Source: Cristatella mucedo (taxonomy: Eukaryota; Bryozoa; Phylactolaemata; Cristatellidae). From it: a stretch of 64,000 nt of DNA. Below, piece after piece: positions 55,262 to 64,000 of this stretch. The first letter of the stretch is position 1; each line of letters starts with the position of its first letter. The translations under genes and the position numbers were made by a program. Location: NCBI GenBank assembly GCA_009760855.2, contig WPIO01000155.1:363501-427500 (forward strand), written 5' to 3'. The notes under the pieces are model-generated. The model had not been told where the DNA came from, ran no database searches, and was given only the letters and a program-made list of their open reading frames with translations.

Positions 55262-55305
55262 GACTTTTCAAAGTCACCACAGCAGTCACTACCGTAGCTC
55301 ACGAC

Positions 55306-55480
55306 ACTTGCATGCTGACCCTGTGCACGGCACCCCTAACCATGTTATTCTGTTTGCTTATTAAGCATGATACCACTTACCATTCGATCGTGTTTCCTTT
55401 GCAGCGAATGTAAAGCGCCTATAAAGAGATTGAGTTCTCTGAGGGCGCTTTATCAAGTGTATTATTATTATTGTTATTTG
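55306..55480 (+). mobile_element. LINE-A 3' end, plus strand
   Basis: 3' UTR (GCATGCTGACCCTGTGCACG), terminal hairpin (AAAGCGCCTATAAAGAGATT...GGGCGCTTTATCAAGTG) and (ATT)n tail. 5'-truncated to about 175 bp. Confidence 0.9.
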
Positions 55481-56598
55481 TATATAATGATGTCATTACT
55501 TGCAGGAGAGTTCGCCTACTTTATTCTTAGTTCTCCTCTTCTTCTGCTCGGCGTCTAAAAGTCACAGACACAGAATGACAGTGGTCGTTTGATTGAGTCG
55601 CGACGTGCTCCAAAAAGCCGCCTTTGGACAAGACTATTGCAGTTAACTTCCCAGCTAACTCCCTCTAGTGCCATGTAATATATGGATGGATGAGTACGAA
55701 GTTGCATCTGGTCAATGATACAGTGGTATAATTTCCATTAAGACGAACACCAAAATTAGTCTTACACAAAGGAGAGCGGCTCAATGCTGGCTCGTAAAAC
55801 TCTCTCCTGGAATTGCTCAGTTAATGCCTGCATAAAATGTATCGGTACAAACAAGTTACCAGGCAGTGGCTTAAAGCACACGGATACGCATGCTATATTA
55901 GTAATTCACATTGAAATTTATTAACATAGATATAACTTACAGTTTTTTTTATAAAATGCCTCCGTTGTATACAATTGCACATATCTTTTCACAAAGTTCA
56001 CATAGCCTAGAAAGTATGCTCACAAAATTATCACTGATAGCAACACTTACAATTGCTGCGGGCTTACGTAGGCAACAGATCATTATAATGACCGTCATCA
56101 TACGCTTCGATGAACAGCTACAGCTGTATTTTCAGCTTAGCTATAAAGATTATTGATGGAATCTTGTATTGAAATGTTTTTATTCGTTGCAGCACATAAT
56201 AACTTTCACGCCGGCCAATGACTGCGATCTGTAGGAATGCACAGTCAAATGCACTCTCTGTATTACAAGTTCAAGGACATTATTTTTGCAGCACAAAATA
56301 AGCCTAAAATTGAGCTGAGATTATTTGAAAAAACTGTAATATTCAGAGAAGTTGCCTTTAATCGTCGTCGTCTCAAAGCAGTTTGTCGTAGGTTTGTGGT
56401 AGGTTGCACTAATTTCTTTTGAGCGAAAGCAGCGATGGCGATCACGTGACGAGCGGCGATGGCGGCTACCACGTGATGGGCGCTCGAGCTTTACCTTCAA
56501 GTTCTCTGTAGCTTCTGGACTAGAGATCTGCGACTTCTTGGAAGAGTCTACCTAGGGCAGAGTTACCTCGGGCTTCAGCGATGGCTGCCGGTGAAGGC
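55481..56598. other. 3' flank of receptor 2, nothing recognised
   Basis: AT-rich. Two CACGTG words occur at about 56442-56475. No exon supported. Confidence 0.4.
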
Positions 56599-57662
56599 TC
56601 AGGTAGGCTCAGGCCCGCTCTCGATTGCCCTATTGCGGCTATTGCAGCCAATCCAGGCGGAAGAAGCTGAAGCATAGTGCAGCTGAGAGTCGGTCGTGCT
56701 CGGCTCTCCGTAGATATGTATAATAAAGGCCGCCCTTCGGCACATCATCGCTCTTAGACGCGAGCGAACTTCTCGATCTCGACAAAAGTATATGGCCGGA
56801 TCCAGCAGTGCTCCGACAACGCCATTGCAAAGAAAGTCTATTAGCAAGGGGCTGGTCGGAAGGGCGCCCAATGAATCTCGAAGCAGCGTTGGCAGCTTGG
56901 CACTGGACGATTGTTCGATAGCTATGCTGAAATGCAGAGCATAATACACCGCGTAGGACACGAAAAAGGAGAGCACTAAGAGAGCGGAAGTGACGAGTGC
57001 GCGCCTCTTTTGCTTCTTCTCAATCCTTCCAATGGCCAGGCGGTGCACGAAGTAGAGTATGTAGCCGTGTACAGAAACCGTGACGAAGAAGGCGATCGTC
57101 ACTACGACTACTACGCAAACAGACAAGCCCCAAAGCTCCATCTTGGGCTGATCGTCATTGACATGGCTGCAAAACTCGCTCAGCGGTTTGTTAAAGCTGA
57201 CCAGAGAACTTATCACTGTACTAGCATCCGGAATGAGCGACAATATCCAAGCGAACACTATCATGCCCTTCACCTTGCTTCGCTTGATAAGCAGCCTGTG
57301 CTTAAACGGGCAGCAGAATGCAAAGAACTGCTCGCTCGTCAGTAGCACGACGGACAGCATATTGGAGTAGAGTAGGACGTCCCACAGTCGGCTAAGAATT
57401 GACGCAGCACATTTCCGAACGAGCTCGTCGGACTGCAAACTGCATCTGTCACGGAGTACGTCATACATGAGGCCCGCCTGCACTGTGCTGAGTAGGCCTA
57501 TTATTAGATCGGTTGTGAGGAGATTTATGACGAATAGCATGTGCGGCTTCAACTTTTGCTTCTTCGTGCAGATACCGAAGATGACAGCTGCGTTCATCAG
57601 CATTGCTCCAATGCTGGCAATTGTTAACACAACCATTGTAATTGGGTCGTAGGCTGCTCCAC
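56599..57662 (-). CDS. Class A-type G-protein-coupled receptor, main exon (receptor 2)
   Basis: One exon of 353 codons with all seven membrane segments, starting at phase 1 after an acceptor (AACGTCCGTGCAG) at 57662. Motifs: TM1 LMNAAVIFGI; TM2 VINLLTTDLIIGLL; TM3 DVLLYSNMLSVVLL ending SEQF in place of DRY; TM4 VFAWILSLIPDA; TM6 VLSFFVSYAVYY without CWxP; TM7 LLDPAIYFCRD (DPxxY). Cysteines in RKC and EFC match receptor 1. A nearby upstream ATG (57762) opens MSGNQMAPTCFIFV. It could join in phase through a 57-bp intron, but its GTGTTG donor is weak. Ligand unknown. Confidence 0.85.
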
Positions 57663-58659
57663 CTGCACGGACGTTGCAGTTTAAGCACGCTGTAGCTATA
57701 CGAAATCAGCCAACAACACATACAAATATAAAGCAGGTAGGCGCCATCTGGTTTCCGCTCATCTTAACTAGCTGGAAAGCTCTCAGACGAGATTCACTGT
57801 GAACAGAAAGTTTTACCTCTGACGAGCCCTAAACCAGCTACCCTGGTATAGAGTTTTGGCGACATATAAAGGATGTCAAAGTTAGTTCTGAAATGATACG
57901 GATAGAGCTACTCATGGCGTAACAATAGGCTTCTTTTTACGTAATCGTCAATTCGCTTGAAAATATTCCTCTTTTCAATCATGACTATAGTGTCAATATA
58001 TGATGAAAGGTGAGCTTAGAGAAACCACTTTGCTTCAGTCCAGTAAATTCAATTACTATATATCTGAAATGGATTATCTCACCATAGTTGCATGACCACG
58101 CTTTTGCAGAGCTGGTGTGTTACACTGCTTCTGAATTATATTTAAGTAATCAAAAACTTTGGCCAAATTGGCAGTAGTGCTCCCAATCATAAATACTAGA
58201 ACTTTGTAATTTTCCAAATAATTTGTACCTTATATGTGAGCGATAACAAACCAGTATATTTTACAGTGTTTAACTCAAAGCATGAAGACAGTGCCATCAT
58301 TCATTTCATTCCTAGCATTGACAAGGTATCAATGCATGCCTCCTCTGCAATATTTTTAATTGATAAAGAATTACTTATTAACCCTCGTCCCTCTATAAGC
58401 ATGCCAAACCTTTACGAATTTTAAGCTTTTTTACACCAAAATTAAATTTGAATTAAAGCTTGAAACTACGCTTTATTTTCAAATTCTAGATTTTCCTTGC
58501 ACTAGATTTCAATATCAATAGTAAAAAAGATGGCTCGTGATAGGAATAATAATTGTTTTAAAAATACAAAAAATAAACTAAATCGCAACACAGACGCGTT
58601 ATAACTCACTTCAAGCCAAGCAATAGCCAAGAGATAATGATAAGAAATGCTGCATAGTG
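57663..58659. other. 5' flank of receptor 2, nothing firmly recognised
   Basis: Possible first exon at about 57721-57762 (see receptor 2). The rest is AT-rich without exon, RNA gene or repeat. Confidence 0.4.
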
Positions 58660-58805
58660 ATTATAAAGCCTGTTGGCTACCGAATGCATACTGAAAGCCG
58701 CTTAGGCTGTGACTTTGCTATACAAAACTATCCTACGTAACACCCTCATAATCTTTATGGGTTCGTGGAGTTACAGACTGGGATTCATTACATTACATTA
58801 AAAAA
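58660..58805 (+). mobile_element. LINE-B 3' end, plus strand
   Basis: The last coding residues (LLATECILKA-like) and the terminus GTGGAGTTACAGACTGGGATTC, then ATTACATTACATT. About 145 bp. Confidence 0.87.
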
Positions 58806-59559
58806 GCATGCAAGCAAGAAAGTAACATGCCTAGACAAGCATGCAAAATCCTGCAAGTAGACACTTATGGCAGTATGACCATGGTTAGTAGCTAGTTATT
58901 CATGGTTAGTAGCGCTGAATCCTTCGCAGGTGCAAAGCCTGCAAAGCCCACAGCAAGAAAGAACTGTTTGCTGATACTTAGGTAAACCTCAGCTAAACGA
59001 ATGCCAGTTCAGGCGAGGCTTGCAGGATCAAAAACTGGAAGTTTTTCCTACCAAAGCCAGTAAAGTATCTGGACCGACTCGCATCGCCTCGTGCGTCGCG
59101 TCTCGTCATGTCTTTCCGAGTTGACAGCATTCAAAAACAGCAGCTAGAACCTACCTGTACATTTTCCTCACTCACTCCGCTCCGTCTGATTTAACTGTCA
59201 TCTGTGATCTGTTTTTTTACGAAGCTAGGCACTTCGTGGAGAAGGGCAAGCTAGCTGCACTTTTAGAATAGCACCCCCCCCCAACCAACGAACGCATTTT
59301 TGCTATATTTATGTGTTTTTATCTGTGGGGGTCCTAATGAACAAGGAAAGTGAGTGCCTTGTTGTGTGTCTTTGAATGCTTGCTAAAGCATGATCATTGG
59401 CAAGCTATCCTATACACGGTGCCTCACTTGGCGCTAAATCTTGGTTGTCGCTTCACTTTCAGTGAATTGGCGCGGGCATGTAACCAGATTCAGCTCTATC
59501 TGAAAGCAATACAAAAGACTTAAAATTTCAGCGTTATTTATTACTTTAGGGGGAGACAG
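58806..59559. other. No gene recognised
   Basis: No supported feature apart from short repeated words (ATGGTTAGTAGC twice near 58880-58916). Confidence 0.4.
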
Positions 59560-59886
59560 AAGCCACGCACGAGTTTAGCACTTCGGGGGCATATGAACTG
59601 AAGACCTGATCACCAAAAGCTCAATATACTGGGAAAGGAAAGGCGACTGAAAGCAGAGATCGCTGTGCGAGAGCAAGTGCCAGAGCGAGAACGAGTGCAA
59701 GAGCGAGTGTGCGAGTGATAGTGATACAGTGCGAGTGCGGAGACTACACTGGATGAGCAAGTATGCATATTGTACGAAGGCCGGTGCTATTGGAAAATAG
59801 TCAGCCGAGCAAAGGTTTTTGAAGTCAGAATAATGGCTCTTCAGCCAGGGCGCTGCAAACAGCTTCGAACCTACATCATCAGCATC
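59560..59886 (-). mobile_element. Diverged LINE-A-like C-terminal fragment with a GAGCGAGTGC repeat
   Basis: GGGCATATGAACTGAAGACC and TTTGAAGTCAG...GCCAGGGCGCTGC, on the minus strand, parallel the LINE-A 3' coding region at low identity. Between them (59660-59740) lies an irregular repeat of GAGCGAGTGC-like units. Confidence 0.5.
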
Positions 59887-59887
59887 T

Positions 59888-60025
59888 TCTAGAATGCGTA
59901 CCGAAAGCCGCTCAGGCTGTGAGTGCGCTGTACAAAACTCTCCTGCGTAGCACCCACCCACGTGGTCTTTATGACTTTGTGGAGCTACAGACGGAAATTC
60001 ATTACATTGCATTACATCTTCTAGG
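59888..60025 (+). mobile_element. LINE-B 3' end, plus strand
   Basis: GAATGCGTACCGAAAGCCGC ... GACTTTGTGGAGCTACAGAC and ATTACATTGCATTACAT tail; about 140 bp. It has the same truncated length as the copy at 58.66 kb. Confidence 0.88.
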
Positions 60026-60934
60026 CCTCCATGTTTCTTTGGAGCTGCCAAGGAGGAAGAAAGACGGAATGACATCGGATGACATCGACAAAGGCAGACG
60101 TAACGTGACCGTTGACCGCCTGTAATCGAAATTGATGTCAGTGTGCTCTATTTTCCTGACCCTCTTTCGGCCAGTATTTGAATATCCTTAGCTTCAAATG
60201 ACAATTGCAACAGATTTCCTTCGATATTATGTCTACAGCTAGAGAGACGCGACAGCGAGAAAAGCCGAAGTGCGAAGCTCTTCACTGTAATATCTCGAGA
60301 GCCCAAGTGCCTGCAGAAATCAGGATTCTAGGGAAATCGGGCAGCTTGCTGACGATTTCACATAGAACCCGAGAGCGGCAAGATATGAAGGTGAAGGACG
60401 CTGATGGTGCTGCAGTCTAGCCTCGAGAGAAACCCTGCTAGGCGGCAGTCTGATCGGTTGAACGAGGTATGAATTTACCCGAGCTCCGAGCCATCTCTGA
60501 CACTGATTGTCTCTGACACTGATTGTCTGGGACTTGAACTTCAGCCTTGCGTCCGTGTCCACACCAGTTGCAGCTTGGCCTTGCTCGGAAGCACGCCCAT
60601 TCCAAGTTACGCTAGGCTAGTAGGGAGGGAGCTAAAATCGGGAGATAAAATAAAGCCAGCCACTAGGGCGAGGATCTTTAACATCCCGGACCGGGACTGA
60701 GCATGCTATAAATGAAGGTGAAGGATACTGGTTGAGCACGCCAGACGGGCTGCACTGGAGGCACTTTTCTTAATGCAACTTTAAAGGCCGAGTAGCCACG
60801 AAAGAGGAAACACAAAACAAAAGCATTTGCTAACGGTGCTTCATCAAATCAGGTAAGTTCAAGTGCAACCAGATGGACATGTAGTTTCCAATGATTTGTT
60901 TCCAAAAATTTGCCAGCTTAGATTTAGAATCTGC
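60026..60934. other. No gene recognised
   Basis: No exon, RNA gene or transposon match seen. The phrase CTGACACTGATTGTCT is directly repeated at about 60508-60533. Confidence 0.4.
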
Positions 60935-61395
60935 CGAGCTGGTTTGCTCAAGCGGCTTAGGTGCTCGCCCTAACCAAGGTCTGGCTGAAGTCGTGGCTCG
61001 AGCCCCGAGGCATATAATAATAATAATAATAATACACACGATAAAGCACCCTCAGAAACTCAATCTCTTTTTAGGCACTTTACATTTGCTGCACAGGAAA
61101 CGCGATCGAATGGTGAGTAGTATCATGCTTGATATATAAAACAATTAACATGATTTGGGGTGACGTGCACAGGGTCAGCATGCAAGTGTGATTAGTGGCA
61201 GCATGCACAGTGTCAGCACGCATACGCACATAAAGGAAGAATAACGGGGACCCACTAAATTCTCTCCTAAATAGGTGCATTTCAAGTTTTTTTAAATGCG
61301 GTCAAGTCAGGGGATAATGTGACGCATATGTGAAACGCCTGAATAGAGGTTAAGTTCTCTTGGGGCGCTATACAAATGAATTAGATATTATATTT
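60935..61395 (+). mobile_element. SINE-1 copy split by a LINE-A insertion
   Basis: The head (GAGCTGGTTTGCTCAAGCGG, then GGTCTGGCTGAAGTCGTGGC and CTCGAGCCCC) lies at 60935-61015. The tail (GTGAAACGCCTGAATAGAGG ... GGGGCGCTATACAAATGAA) lies at 61330-61395. The two halves join exactly as in the intact SINE-1 at 61.5 kb once the LINE and one copy of GCATAT are removed. Confidence 0.9.
61016..61323 (-). mobile_element. LINE-A 3' end inserted in SINE-1, 6-bp target duplication
   Basis: A 308-bp 5'-truncated LINE-A with (AAT)n tail, hairpin and 3' UTR. GCATAT at 61010-61015 and 61324-61329 flanks it. Confidence 0.92.
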
Positions 61396-61524
61396 TTAGC
61401 TCAAAGAAGCTCAAATTTATGCATGGATCTACAGGTATTAATGTGTTGAACATCTGAAGTCAGCAGGGTCAGGGTATTAATCTCTCCGCAGCTGACTCCG
61501 GATTCCTTAAAGATCATCTACCTA

Positions 61525-61662
61525 AGTCCAGCAGTTAAGGTGCTCGCCCCGACCGAGGTCTGGCAGAGTTCGTGGGCTCGCGCCCCTAGGCATATGTGAA
61601 GCGCCTGAATACAGATCAAGTTCTCTTGGGGCGCTATATCGATGAATTATATTTATTTTTTT
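61525..61662 (+). mobile_element. SINE-1 copy, nearly complete
   Basis: TCCAGCAGTTAAGGTGCTCG (A-box side), GGGCTCGCGCCC (B-box side), then the tail AAGCGCCTGAATACAGATCA ... GGGGCGCTATATCGATGAA and AT-rich end. Confidence 0.85.
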
Positions 61663-62160
61663 GTCTAATTATATGGCTTAGCTGTAATATTTCCGAACTG
61701 CAAAGACTGCAGTTTGCTGCTATGACTATTGATTAATTGATGTCCTATCAGTATAGCTATGTATTGATGTTATTATACGCATTTACTATATATGTACAGT
61801 ACTACATAATTATTGTTATACAATAATAATAGTTATATAAATATATATGTATCTATATATTTATTTATTATATGTATTTATTTATTCTTGGCACTGAACT
61901 TCAATCAGGACCTGGTCGAGCTGAAATAGGCTTCTTAGTTCGGTAGCTCTAGCGTAAGGCTTCAACTGCGTAGCTCACAAAGCCGATGCATTCTGTGCGG
62001 TACTTTGGCGCCAAATTAGACTGCTGCTGAGGCTGCTGCTATGTCCACTGCTTGACTGGAACGGATGCCAAGCCTTTCGATCGCCGGCCATTGCTGGCCT
62101 GCTGCACGATGGGAAAACAGACAGTGCCCACATGTGCCGCAGCGGGAGCAGTGGCAACCA
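61663..62160. other. AT-rich spacer
   Basis: Strongly AT-rich to about 61890 (ATATATAT and TTATTTATTTAT words). No exon supported. Confidence 0.5.
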
Positions 62161-62268
62161 AAATAATAATAACAACAATACATTTGATATGGCACCCTCG
62201 GAGAACTCAATCTCTTTATAGGCACTTTACATTTGCTGCAAAGGAAGTACGATCGAATGGTTAACTTT
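62161..62268 (-). mobile_element. LINE-A 3' end
   Basis: (AAT)n-like tail, then hairpin GGCACCCTCGGAGAACTCAATCTC (in two parts: GGCACCCTCGG and AGAACTCAATCTC) and TTTGCTGCAAAGGAAG. About 108 bp, 5'-truncated. Confidence 0.88.
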
Positions 62269-62269
62269 C

Positions 62270-62571
62270 TCGAGTTTGCTACACAGTGAGCCACACGAGA
62301 GATGCTTACTTGCTGTGACTCGATTAATGGAGACCATCACAGGCTCACTGTTATTGTTCAAGAGTTCTAGCATCATCCGACCATCATCACTTGACACAAT
62401 CAATGCCAGAGCTGGATAGTCTAAAAAGAGGTACGTACGCATGGATCGTAGGTTTTTCACCATTGGCCAGCAGTTTCGTGACACCGAACGTGATCGCATG
62501 AACCTGACAGCTTGGCCGATACTAAATGGCAGCTCTGCATTTTTCTGACATGCCTTTTAAGAAACAAAACT
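62270..62571 (-). pseudogene. Unassigned open frame, possibly a retrotransposon integrase C-terminus
   Basis: The minus strand is open from a TAA at 62571 to the LINE-A boundary. It reads ELPFSIGQAVRFMRSRSVSR, LDYPALALIVSSDDGRM and EPVMVSINRVTASKHL. The last part loosely recalls the end of Gypsy-type integrases (a VxVxRVKP-like phrase after a small beta-barrel). No integrase core lies upstream, and the likeness is weak. It could equally be an ordinary exon. Confidence 0.25.
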
Positions 62572-62949
62572 GCTCACTGAGAGTTCAAAATTCGTAACGA
62601 TTCTGGCAGCGACTGAGACAGCTTAGGTATATAGGGAAAGAAGCCTAATAATCTTTTATTGATCTCCGTAGTGAAACGTATTTAAGCCATCCTCAAATTT
62701 AATTACTGAGCGACTAAGCTCAGAAAAAGTAGGCCCGCAGCTCTATAGTTCAAACTAGCTCGAGAAATTTTGTCGCAATATCTAAATTAATTTCAAATTA
62801 AAAGGAGCAGTTTCATTGGCTGCCAAGCTGCCTGGCTCCTAGGTAGAATCATGTTTTAAAATTCGTCAAAAATTTTTCAAATACAGAGTACGTCGCCATC
62901 TGCTGGCAGGTTTCAGTGTCTAAAATTCAAAGAGGCACACCGATATTTC
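62572..62949. other. No gene recognised
   Basis: AT-rich; no supported feature. Confidence 0.4.
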
Positions 62950-63178
62950 GTGCTTGTGCGTGCTGACACTGTGCACGCTGCCACTAACCACATTTGCATG
63001 CTGACCCTGTGCATGTCACCCCTAACCATGTTATTCATTTCGTTTGTTTTTCAAGCACGATTTTACTTACCATTCAATTGCATTTCCCTTTGCAGCAAAT
63101 TTAAAGCGCCTAGAAAGAGAGATTAAGTTCTCTGAGGGCGCTTTATCAAGTATATTATTATTATTATTATTATTATTT
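62950..63178 (+). mobile_element. LINE-A 3' end, plus strand, well preserved
   Basis: GCGTGCTGACACTGTGCACG, the paired GCATGCTGACCCTGTGCATG unit, the terminal hairpin (AAGCGCCTAGAAAGAGAGATT ... CTCTGAGGGCGCTTTATCAAG, each part under 21 bases apart from the join) and a pure (ATT)n tail to 63178. It is a good reference for the family's 3' structure. Confidence 0.93.
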
Positions 63179-63374
63179 GATTCTTTTATTTCTCTCATTT
63201 GATTTGTCTAGCACCTGCAACACTGATCCGCTGGCGACTATACAATTGAAAACAATAAGTTTGCACGGGGCCAACTATTGACATTAGCCGACAGTAGCCT
63301 GGTTCATGGGCCATTTTAGAAAGTTAATATAATGCAATGCAAGACGGGAGGCTCATGTCAAACTCGGATTGAGA

Positions 63375-64000
63375 TAATAATAATATTGTTAACAGCAGTA
63401 ATACAATCTTGGTACAGTACCCTCAGGGATATAAGTCTCTTGCTGGGCACTTTGCATATGCTGCACAGGAAACATGTCAATTGGTATGCGATAAAGTGCA
63501 GAGTGTCAGCAAGCATAATTACATTAAGAACAAGTCGTACGGACCAAGAAAACGCTGCGCGAAAAAGGGAGCGCTTTAGGCTTTATTTGCGTATTTCTTT
63601 TTAAATTCAGGGAGTGCCGTGACGTCAATCCGGAGAGATTTCCGGGCGGGCATTGGGGGCCTACGAGTGATAGGTGCGGTTTTGAAGGGAGTCTAAAGAT
63701 TTGAGGTTGGCTAGCGGTGCATCTAAGCGACGAGTCAGAAGGGCAGATGCTACAGTGCCTAGCCTTGAATTGAAGAGCAGCTCCGATAGGTTTGTCACAG
63801 GACGAAAATGTTTAGGACCTAAACGTCAGTGACAAAATATTGAAGTCTATGCACTGATTGGTAGGTAGCCAGTGCAGGTCAGTGAAAAGCTGCACAATGT
63901 GGCAATTACAACAATACCGACCGACAATACAATAACTACAATTCAACAGCTACAACAATGCCGACAGGCCTGCAGAGGCTGCAGAGCTTTGCACCAGCTA
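63375..64000 (-). mobile_element. LINE-A-like copy, diverged, running off the right edge
   Basis: The minus-strand (AAT)n tail lies near 63375, then a diverged hairpin (CCCTCAGGGATATAAGTCTC), 3' UTR and C-terminal region (GTAGCCAGTGCAGGTCAGTG; GCAGAGCTTTGCACCAGCT). Identity to the other copies is low, so it is an older copy or a sister family. Confidence 0.8.

Noticed and set aside
59575-60075. 166-codon minus-strand frame
   Set aside because: It is the reverse of a LINE-B 3' end and a diverged LINE-A scrap.

Overview
The window looks like a repeat-rich, gene-poor stretch of nuclear DNA from an invertebrate animal. The evidence is GT-AG intron borders, two seven-transmembrane receptor exons, many 5'-truncated non-LTR retrotransposons (LINEs), tRNA-derived SINEs and large microsatellite blocks. 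I cannot name the species. A sponge, a cnidarian or another invertebrate with an expanded genome would all fit. Nothing bacterial or organellar is visible.

Four host loci can be supported, all on the minus strand. (1) 12545-12699 is an exon that opens a secreted or membrane protein (clean signal peptide), with a candidate next exon at 12013-12117. (2) 30599-31641 and (3) 56599-57662 are large exons of two related class A-type G-protein-coupled receptors. They share unusual motifs (EQF in place of DRY, no CWxP) and begin after the same phase-1 intron. (4) 39083-39464 is a first coding exon with a signal peptide and a protease-associated (PA) domain of the Goliath/RNF130/RNF150 type. Weaker candidates are listed at 32862-33004, 38511-38641, 54956-55261 and 62270-62571.

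Most of the rest is transposon debris. I use four working names. LINE-A is a CR1/L2-like LINE with an (ATT)n tail and a 3' hairpin. LINE-B is a second CR1/L2-like LINE with an (ATTAC)n-type tail. SINE-1 has a tRNA-like head and a tail resembling the LINE-A 3' hairpin. SINE-2 is tRNA-derived and its best copy has strong A and B boxes. LINE-A copies lie at about 0-1.2, 4-5.8, 7.7-8.3, 10.7-11.5, 20.3-22.8, 24.2-27.6, 29.3-30.1, 33.7-35.3, 40-43.3, 48.4-51.2, 55.3, 61-63.2 and 63.4-64 kb. LINE-B copies lie at about 8.4-9.4, 11.9, 27.9, 31.7-32.3, 43.6-47.6, 58.7 and 59.9 kb. No intact autonomous element is present: the two longest reverse-transcriptase frames carry a motif A Asp-to-Asn change and a YADD-to-NADD change. 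There are also a solo LTR with a perfect 5-bp target duplication (37429-37905), a second LTR-like insert, and a MITE-like element.

Tandem repeats include a 28-bp minisatellite of about 28 copies (18.67-19.48 kb), ten copies of a 31-bp unit (53.06-53.37 kb), a (GGC)n tract, several (TC)n blocks, (TA)n and (CA)n. The most informative signals are the shared 3' hairpin of LINE-A and SINE-1, nested insertions with readable target duplications, a 140-bp copy-paste inside one LINE that looks like template switching, a nearly perfect 32-bp-arm hairpin at 13.8 kb, and the divergent receptor pair. I found no clearly new multi-gene system.
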